Origin: Halomicrobium katesii DSM 19301
Lineage (GTDB): Archaea; Halobacteriota; Halobacteria; Halobacteriales; Haloarculaceae
Assembly: GCF_000379085.1 (NCBI RefSeq)
Contig: NZ_KB905379.1
Coordinates: forward strand, 242,677-306,676
Direction of reading: 5' to 3'
Length of the DNA stretch: 64,000 bases
Shown: piece after piece, positions 43,812 through 52,570 of the stretch
Layout of the letters: every line of letters starts with the position of its first letter
Numbering within the stretch: position 1 is the first letter of the stretch
Notes under the pieces: generated by a model
Told to the model about the DNA's origin: nothing
What the model saw: only the letters and a program-made list of their open reading frames with translations
The model's database searches: none
Translations under genes and position numbers: made by a program

Positions 43812-45326
43812 ATGAGCTGGAAGGACACCGCCGAACCGGTCCTCGTTCGCATGCCCGCCGTCCGCCGGCCGGAGGGGCACGTCCCCTTCAAGCGGAAGCT
43901 GGCCTGGACAGCCGGGGTGCTCGTGCTGTATTTCTTCCTGACCAACGTGATGCTGTTCGGGCTCGACATCGGCTCGGACTCGGCCCCACTGGGTCGATTC
44001 TCGTCGATCCTGGCGTCTGGTCAGGGTTCGATCATGCAGCTCGGTATCGGGCCGATCGTCACGGCCAGCATCGTGTTGCAGCTGCTCGGCGGTGCCGACC
44101 TGCTCGGACTCGACACGCAGAACAACCCTCGTGACCAGATCCTCTACCAGGGGCTCCAGAAGCTGCTGGTACTCGTGATGATCTTCCTCACGGGGCTACC
44201 GATGGTCTTTGCCGGCGGCTTCCTACCGCCGACATCGGTGAATCTGTTCGGGATGTCTCTGAGCGCCGGGGCCACTTCGTGGCTCATCTTCGCTCAGATC
44301 GCCGTCGGTGGCGTCCTCATCCTCTACATGGACGAGATCATCTCCAAGTGGGGGGTCGGGAGCGGGATCGGCCTGTTCATCATTGCCGGCGTCAGCCAGC
44401 AGCTGATCGGTGGTCTGTTCGCGCACCCGATCTTCGGGAGCCCCCAGGGCGAACTCGGGTTCTTCCCGACCTGGTTCCAGATCATCACCGGCAACATCCC
44501 GATCGGACCCGTCCTGCAGGCCGACGGACTCCAGGAGCTGCTGATCGGTGAGGGCCAGATTATCGCGCTCCTGACGACGATCCTCATCTTCGTCGTGGTC
44601 GTCTACGCGGAGTCGGTCCGCGTCGAGATCCCGCTGTCGAACGCGCGGGTCAAGGGCGCTCGCGGTCGCTTCCCGGTGAAGCTCATCTACGCCAGCGTCC
44701 TGCCGATGATCCTCGTCCGCGCGCTGCAGGCCAACATCCAGTTCCTCGGCCGGATTCTGGTGTCCCAGACCGGCCAGAACGGCGTCATCTCGCTGTTCGG
44801 CATGGAACTGCCGTGGCTCGGCGTCTACTCGATCTCGCAGGGGAGTCCCGCCAATCCGACCGGCGGGCTCTTCTACTACCTGTCGCCGATCTACGCGCCA
44901 CAGGACTGGATGTGGTGGGCCTACTCGACGCAGGACGCGCTCAACGTGCTCCTGCGGGTCGGCGTCGACCTGACGTTCATGGTGATCGGCGGCGCGATCT
45001 TCGCCATCTTCTGGGTGGAGACCACCGACATGGGGCCGGAAGCGACGGCCCAGCAGATCCACAACTCCGGGATGCAGATCCCCGGCTTCCGACAGAACGT
45101 CGGCGTCGTCGAGAAGGTGCTCGAACGCTACATTCCGCAGGTCACCGTCATCGGCGGTGCCCTCGTCGGGCTGCTCGCCGTGATGGCGAACATGCTGGGT
45201 ACCGTCGGAGGCGTCTCCGGTACCGGGCTGCTGCTGACGGTCTCGATCACGTACAAGCTGTACGAGGAGATCGCAGAGGAGCAGCTCATGGAGATGCACC
45301 CGATGATGCGCCAGATGTTCGGGTAA
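43812..45326 (+). CDS. secY: Protein translocase subunit SecY
   Basis: The 504-residue membrane protein has ten predicted transmembrane helices, forming the Sec61alpha/SecY channel for unfolded proteins and membrane-protein insertion. Conserved parts include the plug region (about residues 60-75) and the cytoplasmic loop VRVEIPLSNARVKGARGRFP. The N-terminal amphipathic helix (SWKDTAEPVLVRMPAVRRPE) is normal. It closes the S10/spc operon. The adenylate kinase gene often found next is absent, and a palindromic element follows instead. Confidence 0.97.
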   Translation: MSWKDTAEPVLVRMPAVRRPEGHVPFKRKLAWTAGVLVLYFFLTNVMLFGLDIGSDSAPLGRFSSILASGQGSIMQLGIGPIVTASIVLQLLGGADLLGLDTQNNPRDQILYQGLQKLLVLVMIFLTGLPMVFAGGFLPPTSVNLFGMSLSAGATSWLIFAQIAVGGVLILYMDEIISKWGVGSGIGLFIIAGVSQQLIGGLFAHPIFGSPQGELGFFPTWFQIITGNIPIGPVLQADGLQELLIGEGQIIALLTTILIFVVVVYAESVRVEIPLSNARVKGARGRFPVKLIYASVLPMILVRALQANIQFLGRILVSQTGQNGVISLFGMELPWLGVYSISQGSPANPTGGLFYYLSPIYAPQDWMWWAYSTQDALNVLLRVGVDLTFMVIGGAIFAIFWVETTDMGPEATAQQIHNSGMQIPGFRQNVGVVEKVLERYIPQVTVIGGALVGLLAVMANMLGTVGGVSGTGLLLTVSITYKLYEEIAEEQLMEMHPMMRQMFG

Positions 45327-45435
45327 CTCTCACACGCTTCTGTCGACGCCCCGGCTCTGGGGCGATCTTTCTCGCCGAACACGAATAGCTCCGCCAATAT
45401 CTCGGAGAGGTGTCGCCACGGGACGTGGCGACTGA

Positions 45436-45515
45436 TACGGACGGTTGTAGGCGTTTACCCAGTCGACCGCACGATGGCGTGCGGTCGATCTGGTAAAGAC
45501 CTACAACTTTCCGTA
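45436..45515. mobile_element. Palindromic MITE-like element, subfamily I, copy 2
   Basis: The 80-bp element has outer ends TACGGACGGTTGTAGG / CCTACAACTTTCCGTA and an interior stem CAGTCGACCGCACG / CGTGCGGTCGATCTG. TGA stands on both sides (45433-45435, 45516-45518). It is 77/80 identical to the copy at 50809-50888 in the same orientation. It lies in the spacer after secY. Confidence 0.85.
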
Positions 45516-45594
45516 TGAACCGTTCTCCGCGGCAGCGGAGCGTTCGCGGTTCGTCTACCAGTACCTATTTGTCGAACGTTGGCAACGAGATGCT

Positions 45595-46089
45595 ATGGGA
45601 CAGGCAGACGTTACGTGTACGAAGTGTGGGACTGCGTTCCAGGTCGACACTCGCTACTTTCAGATATACGGCGAGGAGCCGTTCTGTCAGGACTGCCTGA
45701 TCCACACGGAGTGCCAGTCCTGTGGCCGTGGGCTGCGTCTCCAGCCGTCGCGGTATCAGGAACTCGGTGGCGATCCGGTCGTCTGTACTGACTGTGATGG
45801 AGGGCAGCCCGCAGTATCCACTTCGCAGACTTCGACGAGTGGAGCGCCTTCGACACGATCCTCGGCAAGTGGGACGTCTTCGACGCAGACTTCCACCAGT
45901 GGGACGTTCTGGTCTGGCCTGAGCATCGGCGAGAAGATCGTCTTCCCGATCCTGCTGGCTGGATTCGTCGGGATGGTCGCTCTCGCACTTCTGGCGAACG
46001 CGAACGGCGGCGAGTTCGCGTCGCCGGCCATCGGCGGCGTCGGATTCTTGCTGTTCTGGTTGTACCGCCGGGGCAAGAAGAACCGTTGA
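45595..46089 (+). CDS. Zinc-ribbon membrane protein
   Basis: The 164-residue protein has four CxxC pairs in its first 70 residues (CTKCGTAF, CQDCLIHTECQSCG, CTDCDGG), suggesting two zinc ribbons. A Ser/Thr-rich linker (STSQTSTSGAPSTRSSASGT) and two C-terminal transmembrane segments (about 110-135 and 140-158) follow, ending in a basic tail. The function is unknown; a membrane-tethered sensor or adaptor is possible. A TATA-like ACCTATTT lies about 30 bases upstream of the ATG. Confidence 0.75.
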   Translation: MGQADVTCTKCGTAFQVDTRYFQIYGEEPFCQDCLIHTECQSCGRGLRLQPSRYQELGGDPVVCTDCDGGQPAVSTSQTSTSGAPSTRSSASGTSSTQTSTSGTFWSGLSIGEKIVFPILLAGFVGMVALALLANANGGEFASPAIGGVGFLLFWLYRRGKKNR

Positions 46090-46198
46090 GGGTGTATCTA
46101 TGGGTTGGTGTGGGGGTCTCGTAGGTATTTGCCCCGGATTGGTCGGGAACGTGGATGCGGCCACACCTTTTTCGCGGTTCGGGACTGTACGCCTCGAC

Positions 46199-46723
46199 AT
46201 GGAGGCGTTCGTCGCCGAGAACCTCGACTACTACGCGGAGACGCAGGGTGTGTTGCCCGAACGGCTCGACGCCTTCGGCGAGACGTACCGCGAGCAGGGG
46301 TACCTGACCCGCGACCAGCTCTACGAGATCGCCTACGAGTCCTCGACGCGCAGCGCCTACCACGTCGAGTCGAACCCGGACGAGCGCTGCCGGGAGGTGA
46401 CCCGCAACGTCCGGGCTGTCGACGGTGACTTCTCGAAGATCCAGTTGCTCACTGGGCTCAGCGGCTTCAAAGCCCCGACTGCGTCGTGCGTGCTCGCCGC
46501 GCTCGACGGCGACCGCCACGCCGTCGTCGACACGCGCGTCTGGGCGTCCCTGGAGCGGACGGGGTACCTGGAGGGGCGCACGGAGTCGTTCGACGCGGCC
46601 GACTACGTGACGATGATCGAGCCGATCAGAGCCATCGCCGGGGAGACGGGGTATCGACCGGTCGAGGTCGGCTACGCGCTGTTCGCCCACGACGACCGCG
46701 TCCGCGAGGGGACGCTCCACTGA
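46199..46723 (+). CDS. Possible HhH-GPD-like protein of unknown function (174 aa)
   Basis: The helical protein has a middle segment LLTGLSGFKAPTASCVLAAL followed by DRHAVVDTRVWASLERTGYL. This recalls the helix-hairpin-helix and substrate-pocket region of endonuclease III/AlkA glycosylases (LPGVG..TA..VL...VDTHV). No iron-sulfur cysteines and no clear catalytic Lys are seen. The resemblance is suggestive only. The ATG at 46199 was chosen, and the upstream frame lacks structure. It is convergent with cbiP. Confidence 0.5.
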   Translation: MEAFVAENLDYYAETQGVLPERLDAFGETYREQGYLTRDQLYEIAYESSTRSAYHVESNPDERCREVTRNVRAVDGDFSKIQLLTGLSGFKAPTASCVLAALDGDRHAVVDTRVWASLERTGYLEGRTESFDAADYVTMIEPIRAIAGETGYRPVEVGYALFAHDDRVREGTLH

Positions 46724-46730
46724 CCGGCGA

Positions 46731-48227
46731 TCACGACTCGGAGCGGTCTGCCGGGAGATCGAGGGCGGACAGCTCGAGTTCGCGGACCAGCGCCGCGGCG
46801 TCGTCGAACGGCGTCTGGACCGACCGCTCGCTGCTGGGCCTGGTCCGGTCGGCGTGTGCGTACACCGCGTCGACGAACGCCGACCGAATCTGCTCGTTCT
46901 CGAAGAGGCCGTGGAGATAGGTGCCGAGCACGTCCTGGGTCGCGGCGCTGTCGGGTCCGAGTGGCCGGTGGGCCGACGCTGCGACGCTCGTCTCCCCCAT
47001 GTGGATCTCGTAGCCCGACGCGGTCCCGCTCGCGCCGTCGATGGGGCCGACGCCGTCGACCGCGACGCTGACCTGCTCGACGCGTTTGGTCTCGCTGAAT
47101 CGGGTTTCGACCGGGAGGCGGCCGACGCCCGCGACGGTCTCCGCGTCGCCGGTGCCTTCGACGCTGGCGTTCGTGATCCGCTCGCCCAGCAGCTGGTAGC
47201 CGCCACAGAGTCCGACGATCGGGCCGGAAAACGTCCGGATGGCCTCGTCGAGGCCGGCCTCACACAGCGCCAGCAGGTCGTCGACGGTGTTTTTCGTGCC
47301 GGGGAGGACGAGTCCCTCGATCCGGTCCAGCGTCCCATCGAGTGGGAGGTAGGCGACCCGGACGCCGGGCACGGCGGCCAGCGGTTCGAGGTCGGTGAAA
47401 TTCGAGATGTGGGGCAGTCGGGGGACGCCGACCGTGACGGTCGCCGCTTCCGGGACGCCGTCGTCGGCACCGACGACGGCCCGCTGGTCTCGGTCGGGCA
47501 GCGAGAGGCTGTCTTCCGCCGGCAGGCCGGGATCGTCGTAGGGGAGCACGCCGAGGACCGGGACGCCGGTCCGGGCTTCGAGTTCGTCGATGCCGTCTTC
47601 GAGGAGCGTCGGGTCGCCCCGGAACTTCGTGATCGCGACTCCGGCGACCCGCTCTCGGATGGCCTCCGGCGCGAGTTCGAGCGTCCCGTAGAGGCTGGCG
47701 AAGACGCCCCCTCGCTCGATATCCCCGAGCAAGAGGACGCTGGCGTCTGTAACGCGGGCGGTTTCGACGTTGGCGAGGTCCCGGTCCTGAAGGTTGATCT
47801 CGGCGGCGCTGCCGGCTCCCTCGGCGACGATCACGCTGTACTCGTCTCTCAGTCGCTCGTAGGCGTCTCTGGCCGCGCTGCGAGCGCGCTCCCAGTGGTC
47901 GTCGTAGTAGGTCCGGGCCTCGTAGTGACCGACCGCCTCGCCGTCGATCACGAGCTGGCTCTCCCCGTCACCACGGGGCTTCAGCAGGACCGGATTCGCG
48001 TCCGTCGTCGGCGTGATCCCGGCGGCGCGGGCCTGGACGTACTGCGAGACGCCGATCTCGCCCCAGTCGCCGTCGGGCGTCGGCACCGCGCGGGCGTTGT
48101 TGCTCATGTTCTGGGCTTTGAACGGCGCGACGGAGACGCCCCGGTCCGCCAGCAGTCGGCACAGTCCCGCGACGACGGTGCTCTTGCCGACGTGACTCGC
48201 GGTTCCGGCGACGAGGATCGTCGTCAT
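46731..48227 (-). CDS. cbiP: Cobyric acid synthase
   Basis: The 498-residue protein has the N-terminal ATPase domain of CbiP/CobQ ([20 protein letters not shown], residues about 8-27; [10 protein letters not shown]) and a C-terminal class I glutamine amidotransferase-like domain with nucleophile Cys in [10 protein letters not shown] (about residue 345). It amidates adenosylcobyrinic diamide at b, d, e and g. The ATG at 48227 overlaps the cbiA stop by four bases, so the two are coupled. The longer frame to 48584 lies inside cbiA. Confidence 0.96.
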   Translation of the reverse strand: MTTILVAGTASHVGKSTVVAGLCRLLADRGVSVAPFKAQNMSNNARAVPTPDGDWGEIGVSQYVQARAAGITPTTDANPVLLKPRGDGESQLVIDGEAVGHYEARTYYDDHWERARSAARDAYERLRDEYSVIVAEGAGSAAEINLQDRDLANVETARVTDASVLLLGDIERGGVFASLYGTLELAPEAIRERVAGVAITKFRGDPTLLEDGIDELEARTGVPVLGVLPYDDPGLPAEDSLSLPDRDQRAVVGADDGVPEAATVTVGVPRLPHISNFTDLEPLAAVPGVRVAYLPLDGTLDRIEGLVLPGTKNTVDDLLALCEAGLDEAIRTFSGPIVGLCGGYQLLGERITNASVEGTGDAETVAGVGRLPVETRFSETKRVEQVSVAVDGVGPIDGASGTASGYEIHMGETSVAASAHRPLGPDSAATQDVLGTYLHGLFENEQIRSAFVDAVYAHADRTRPSSERSVQTPFDDAAALVRELELSALDLPADRSES

Positions 48228-49522
48228 ATGGCGTCGAGGAAGCGATCGAAGGCACCGCTCTCGGGGTGGCAGTGGCAGTACGTGCCCAGCGTTCGATACT
48301 CCGTGAGGCCGTCGCTCCCGTCCGCGATCCCGTCGCCCCGCGCTACGTCGAACGCGAAGGTGGCGTCTCGACCGACGGTCGCACTGGAGTAGTGAAACTC
48401 GTGGCCGCGTCGGCGCTGTCCCGCGCCGGCCGTGAGCGTGTCTCTCTCGGCGGCCAGCTCGACGTGGTCGAGCGCCTGATAGCGGTCGTGCATCGTGACC
48501 GTCGCGGGGAGGACGCCGGCCATCGAGTGAGTGTCGCCGTCGGTCGTCGTCAGCGTCTCGGCCAGCGCCATCAGCCCACCGCACTCGCCGTAGACGGGGA
48601 GCCCGTCGGCCGCTCGGCGGGCGAGCGTATCGAGCGCGGGGCTGTCTGCCAGCGCGTCGCCGCGGCGTTCCGGATAGCCGCCGGGGAGGTAGACGCCGTC
48701 GCAGTCGGGCAGCGGGTCGTCCGCCGTCGGAGCGAACGTCGTCACGTCGGCCCGCTGGCGGAGGCGCTCGACGGTGGCCGGGTAGTAGAACTGGAACGCC
48801 GCGTCACGGGCGACGGCGACGCGCTTCTCCGTCGCTGGGCCCGCCGGCTCGGGGTCCGGTCGGGGCGGCGCAGTGGCGATCTCAGCGAGGCGCTCCGTGC
48901 GCAGGTGCGCTCCGGCCTCGGCGAGCGCCGCCGCTTCGAGCGGTGCCTCCGCGCCCATGTGGAGCCCGAGGTGGCGATCCGGGATCTCCAGGTCCTCTCG
49001 GGGCGGGATGCGACCGAAGTACTCGATGCCCTCGGGCAACGCCTCGCGGATGCCGTCGGCGTGACGACCGCCGTGGGCGCGCTGGGCGATCACGCCCGCG
49101 ACGTCGATCTCGCGGCCGATCGACGCGGCGTACCGCTGGAACCCCAGCGCCGTCGCGGCGACGCTCTCCATCCCGGCCTTCGCGTCGACGACGAGGACGA
49201 CCGGCAGCGCCAGCGTCTCTGCGACCATCGCCGTACTCGAACAATCGCCGTCGTACAGCCCCATGACGCCCTCGACGACGCAGATGTCGCCCTCGCCCCG
49301 ATAGTAGTTGCGCCGGAGCCCGGTCTCGCCTTCGAGCCACCGGTCGAGCGTGCGCGATGGACGACCGGCAACGTGCTCGTGATGGCTGGGATCGATGAAG
49401 TCGGGGCCGGCCTTCGCCGGCTGGACCGCGTAGCCGGCGTCGTCGAGCGCCCGAATCGTGGCCAGCGTCGCGACGGTCTTGCCGACGCCCGAACTCGTTC
49501 CGCCCAGGACGAACCCGTTCAT
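48224..49522 (-). CDS. cbiA: Cobyrinic acid a,c-diamide synthase
   Basis: The 432-residue protein has the deviant P-loop GTSSGVGKT (residues about 8-16), the [12 protein letters not shown] motif and a glutaminase-like C-terminal domain with Cys in [11 protein letters not shown] (about residue 325). It performs the first two amidations (a and c) in the anaerobic cobalamin pathway. It is the first gene of a cbiA-cbiP pair with its own promoter region and a small dyad (ACTGA...TCAGT, 49559-49574) upstream. Confidence 0.96.
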   Translation of the reverse strand: MNGFVLGGTSSGVGKTVATLATIRALDDAGYAVQPAKAGPDFIDPSHHEHVAGRPSRTLDRWLEGETGLRRNYYRGEGDICVVEGVMGLYDGDCSSTAMVAETLALPVVLVVDAKAGMESVAATALGFQRYAASIGREIDVAGVIAQRAHGGRHADGIREALPEGIEYFGRIPPREDLEIPDRHLGLHMGAEAPLEAAALAEAGAHLRTERLAEIATAPPRPDPEPAGPATEKRVAVARDAAFQFYYPATVERLRQRADVTTFAPTADDPLPDCDGVYLPGGYPERRGDALADSPALDTLARRAADGLPVYGECGGLMALAETLTTTDGDTHSMAGVLPATVTMHDRYQALDHVELAAERDTLTAGAGQRRRGHEFHYSSATVGRDATFAFDVARGDGIADGSDGLTEYRTLGTYCHCHPESGAFDRFLDAI

Positions 49523-49651
49523 CTGTCTGGTAGCACCAATACACTGTAGTTAGCACAAACTGACTTTAATCAGTCGATGTCGGCTCCTGGTGTCTGATCG
49601 GCGCGGACCTCGTTCGGGGCGACCCGAACGGCGATCGCCGCTCCCCACTGA

Positions 49652-49730
49652 TACGGAAAGTTGTAGTTACTTACCGGTGAGCGTCGCCACGGGGTAGACG
49701 CTCACCGGTAAATTCCTACAACCGTCCGTA
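49652..49730. mobile_element. Palindromic MITE-like element, subfamily I, copy 3
   Basis: The 79-bp element is in inverted orientation relative to the copy in the kinase gene and matches its reverse complement at 77 of 79 bases. Its ends are TACGGAAAGTTGTAG / CTACAACCGTCCGTA. TGA flanks both sides (49649-49651, 49731-49733). It sits in the cbiA-cbiX spacer. Confidence 0.85.
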
Positions 49731-49979
49731 TGAGACGAGCGCGTCCCCAGCGATCAGCACACTTTAATTTGGCCCGGTGTGTCCTTTCGGCCAGGCTGCC
49801 AGCCGCCCGCTCACGTGACTCTCGACGGGCGTCGGGACACGCGTCCGCTACCACAGTTCGATCGATCGGGCGGCTTTGTCACGCACTGGCGGCGCTGTCG
49901 AGTGGCCGTGTACCAGCGCGATCGCGCTGACCACAACTTATTTGATCCTTCCATCCATCGACAATAGCAAGCACAATTG

Positions 49980-50005
49980 GTGTAGTACAACTACACTTGT
50001 ACTAC
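49980..50005. promoter_or_regulatory. Nested palindromic operator before cbiX
   Basis: Two perfect dyads overlap: GTGTAGT-ACA-ACTACAC (49980-49996) and GTAGTACAA-CTACAC-TTGTACTAC (49982-50005). The site ends 14 bases before the cbiX start codon, so a bound protein would block transcription or translation start. A metal-dependent regulator is the natural guess for a cobalt-chelatase gene. Confidence 0.6.
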
Positions 50006-50019
50006 CCTCTCCTCAACAG

Positions 50020-50808
50020 ATGACTTCCGACGCACTCCTCCTCATCGGCCGGCGCACGACACACGCTCAGGCGACGTTCGAGACCCACGCGGCTCGCCTC
50101 GAAGACCGCGGCTTCGTCGACGAGGTTCACGTGTGTACTTTCGAGAGCGAGCCGATCCGCGAACTCCGCGATCAGTTCGAAGCGGTCTCGGCCGATCGGG
50201 TGTTCGCGGTGCCGATGTGTGTCGCCCACTCCTACGCGACGCTGGACGACCTCCCGGCCGCGCTCACGCACGTCTCCGGAGACGTGCGCTACTGTGAACC
50301 CCTCGGTGAGAGCCCGGTGGTGACGGAGGTGCTGCGAAGCCGTGCCACCGACGCGATGCCCGCCACGGAGCCCACTTCGCTGGCGCTCGTCGGTTTCGGC
50401 AGCAGCTCGAAGCCCCACCACAGACAGACGGCGGAGTACCACGCCGCCCGCATCGCCGAGCAGTCGGCCTACGACGAGGTCGAGACCTGCTATCTCCTCC
50501 AGAACCCGACCGTCGAATGCGTCCGCTACAACCTCCGCAACGAACGCGCCGTCGCCGTGCCGCTCTTTTTCACGCGGAGCGAGGCCACGGAGCGACGGAT
50601 TCCCGAGGCCCTCGAACTGGACCGCGGCGGAATCGAGTACGCCGAACCGCTGGGCGAGCACCCGCGGATCACCGACGCCATCCGCGCGGCGGTCGAGCAA
50701 CAGCGCGTCCTGGCCGACGGCGACGCCGCGACGCCGACGGCCTCGACGGCCCAGCCCAGGCCGGTCGCCACCGACGGCGACGGGCGCTCCACGCCGCCGG
50801 ACAACTGA
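50020..50808 (+). CDS. cbiX: Sirohydrochlorin cobaltochelatase, two-domain CbiX
   Basis: The 262-residue protein has two CbiX domains in tandem: residues about 4-112 (LLLIGRRTTHAQATFETHAA, VPMCVAHS) and about 120-235 (LALVGFGSSSKPHHRQTAEY, VAVPLFFTRSE). In the first domain the metal-ligand His of GHGS is replaced, but HAQ/AHS histidines remain. It inserts Co2+ into sirohydrochlorin, the first committed step of anaerobic cobalamin synthesis. The ATG at 50020 follows the palindromic operator. Its TGA stop is also the left flank of a palindromic element. A second CbiX (fused to ferredoxin) lies at 61995. Confidence 0.88.
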   Translation: MTSDALLLIGRRTTHAQATFETHAARLEDRGFVDEVHVCTFESEPIRELRDQFEAVSADRVFAVPMCVAHSYATLDDLPAALTHVSGDVRYCEPLGESPVVTEVLRSRATDAMPATEPTSLALVGFGSSSKPHHRQTAEYHAARIAEQSAYDEVETCYLLQNPTVECVRYNLRNERAVAVPLFFTRSEATERRIPEALELDRGGIEYAEPLGEHPRITDAIRAAVEQQRVLADGDAATPTASTAQPRPVATDGDGRSTPPDN

Positions 50809-50888
50809 TACGGACGGTTGTAGGCGTCTACCCAGTCGACCGCACGACGGCGTGCGGTCGATCTGGTAAAGACCTACAACTCTCCGTA
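50809..50888. mobile_element. Palindromic MITE-like element, subfamily I, copy 4
   Basis: The 80-bp element is 77/80 identical to copy 2. Its flanking TGA triplets are 50806-50808, which is the cbiX stop codon itself, and 50889-50891. Ends and internal stem are as in copy 2. It may form the hairpin that ends cbiX transcription. Confidence 0.85.
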
Positions 50889-50969
50889 TGACACCGCCGC
50901 TTACGGCGCGACGGCTCCGACCCTGGTGACGCTCGCGCAGAAATAGCGGAGACGGCGGTGACGACCCGC

Positions 50970-51728
50970 CTACTCCGTTCGCACGGCCAGCACGGAGAGA
51001 TCGGAGAACGGCGTCGCGTCCGGACCGCTGCCCCCGGCGTGGTTCGCCAGTTCGCCGAGCGTCGTCGTCGTCTGCGCCTCCTCGTCGTGGGTCAGGTGCT
51101 CGAAGACGAGCGCCGCCAGCGACGGGTCCGCGCCCGCGTCGAGCAGTTCGGCGGCGATATCGCCGGGCATCCAGTCGTAGGGCCGGGGCAACACCAGCAG
51201 GTGCCGCCGGCCGGCGTCGGCGCGCAACCGATCGAGGTCGGGCGTCACGTCGCCGCTCCTGTGCAGCGTGACGAACGTCGTCGCCTCCATCGGCGTGCGC
51301 GCACGGCTGGCGGCGACCTGGAGCGAGGAGACGCCGGGAACGATGGTGACCGGGCGGTCGACCGCCCGCTGGACCTTCCCGACGAACTGGTAGCCCGAGT
51401 GGTTGGGATCGCCCATCAACAGCGCCGTCCCGGACTCGCCGTCGGCCACGCGCTCCGCGAAGCGATCGAGCGTCTCGCTCTCGTCCCGGTAGCCACAGGT
51501 CAGCGCGTCGCCCTCGATCACCTCGCCGACGAACTCGACGACGGTCTCGAAGCCGACGACCACGTCGGCCTCGCGGATCGCGCGCTCACCCCGCGGCGTG
51601 AGGTAGTCGGGGTTGCCCGGACCGATGCCGACCGCGGAGACGGGATCGGCGGGCGACTCGACTTCCGGCGTCGCCGCGGCGAACGCGGCCGGGTCCGGCC
51701 CCGAATCGAGGTCGTAGTCGTCGCTCAT
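50970..51728 (-). CDS. cbiE: Cobalt-precorrin-7 (C5)-methyltransferase
   Basis: The 252-residue protein has the tetrapyrrole methylase pattern: VGIGPGNPDYLTPRGERAIR (residues about 32-51), GDPNHSGYQ and the IVPGVSSLQVAASR loop that binds S-adenosylmethionine. The sequence order fits CbiE, which methylates C5 of the corrin ring. It has a 28-residue acidic N-terminal extension. Its start overlaps the cbiC stop by four bases (51725-51728). Confidence 0.85.
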   Translation of the reverse strand: MSDDYDLDSGPDPAAFAAATPEVESPADPVSAVGIGPGNPDYLTPRGERAIREADVVVGFETVVEFVGEVIEGDALTCGYRDESETLDRFAERVADGESGTALLMGDPNHSGYQFVGKVQRAVDRPVTIVPGVSSLQVAASRARTPMEATTFVTLHRSGDVTPDLDRLRADAGRRHLLVLPRPYDWMPGDIAAELLDAGADPSLAALVFEHLTHDEEAQTTTTLGELANHAGGSGPDATPFSDLSVLAVRTE

Positions 51729-52570
51729 TCGTCGCCGCTCTCCCCGCTCGATCGTTCGGCGGATTCGCTCGCCCCGCCTCGCGGGTCACTTCGTTCCCCG
51801 CTCGGTCGGCCTGCGGGTGAGCTCTCGATCGAGAGCTCACCCGCACGCACGTCGCTTGCGACGTGGACCAGTTCGTTCGCCAGCCCCGCCGCCAGGCCGC
51901 TGCCACCGCGTCGGCCGACGTTGGTGATCGTCGGGACGCCGTGCTCGGCGGCCACCTCCCGCAGGCGCGTGCGGCTCTCCGCGGCCTTGACGAAGCCCAC
52001 GGGCGTCGCGACGACGACGGCGGGTCGAGTGCCGTCCTCGATGCAGTCGGCCAGCGCCAGCGCGGCGGTCGGGGCGTTGCCGACGACGGCGATCGCGTCC
52101 TCGTAGACGCCCTCGCTGTCGAGTTCGAGCACCGAGGCGGCGGTTCTGGTCATACCGGTCTCGGCCGCCAGTTCGGCCCCGTTGCCGATCGCCTTCCGGA
52201 CCGGGCAGTCGTGCCCGCGCCCGGTGATCCCCTCCTTGACCATCGTGATGTCGGTGACGATCGGTCGCTCGTCGAGGACCGCTCGCGCGCCCGCACGGAC
52301 GGGTTCGGAGTCGTCGGTGCTAGTGAACCGCATCAGGTGCTGAAACTCGGGGTCGCCGGTGGCGTGGACCGACTTCTGTCGGATCCGATCCGCGAGCGTC
52401 TCGTCCGGCACGATCTCGCGCACGCGGTCCATGCTCGTCTCGGCGATCTCCATCGCGTTCGCGGTGGTCGCGCCGAGGTCGGCGTACTCCTCGAAGGCGT
52501 CGCGCTCCTCGTCGGCGGCTGGGTCGCCCTCGTCTCGCGACTCCTCCGGCGTCGCGCCGTCAGTCGTCAT
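51725..52570 (-). CDS. cbiC: Cobalt-precorrin-8 methylmutase
   Basis: The 281-residue protein has the CbiC/CobH core with VHATGDPEFQHLMRF (catalytic His expected here), ITDITMVKEGI-like and VVATPVGFVKAAESR segments. It moves a methyl group from C11 to C12. The last 45 residues, after HVASDVRAGELSIESSPAG, are Ser/Glu-rich and outside the family core. They are encoded by a stretch containing a 34-bp perfect palindrome, so the tail may be an acquired addition. The ATG at 52570 overlaps the end of cobN. Confidence 0.93.
   Translation of the reverse strand: MTTDGATPEESRDEGDPAADEERDAFEEYADLGATTANAMEIAETSMDRVREIVPDETLADRIRQKSVHATGDPEFQHLMRFTSTDDSEPVRAGARAVLDERPIVTDITMVKEGITGRGHDCPVRKAIGNGAELAAETGMTRTAASVLELDSEGVYEDAIAVVGNAPTAALALADCIEDGTRPAVVVATPVGFVKAAESRTRLREVAAEHGVPTITNVGRRGGSGLAAGLANELVHVASDVRAGELSIESSPAGRPSGERSDPRGGASESAERSSGESGDE
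51812..51845. repeat. 34-bp perfect palindrome inside cbiC
   Basis: The sequence from TGCGGGTGAGCTCTCGA is followed immediately by its exact reverse complement to 51845, with no loop. It lies in the codons for the C-terminal extension of CbiC. It could form a cruciform or be the footprint of a small inserted element. Confidence 0.85.

Larger units (their letters stand above)
49523..50019. other. Divergent regulatory region between cbiA and cbiX
   Basis: About 500 bases hold no gene. They contain the cbiA promoter side with the dyad at 49559-49574, a subfamily I palindromic element (49652-49730), promoter-like A/T boxes (CACTTTAATTT about 49760, AACTTATTTGA about 49936) and nested palindromes directly before cbiX. 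I see no cobalamin-riboswitch-like B12 box. Confidence 0.6.

Noticed and set aside
49523-50019. Possible cobalamin riboswitch upstream of cbiA or cbiX
   Set aside because: No B12-box-like consensus or multi-stem layout is visible; the palindromes fit protein operators or the mobile element better.
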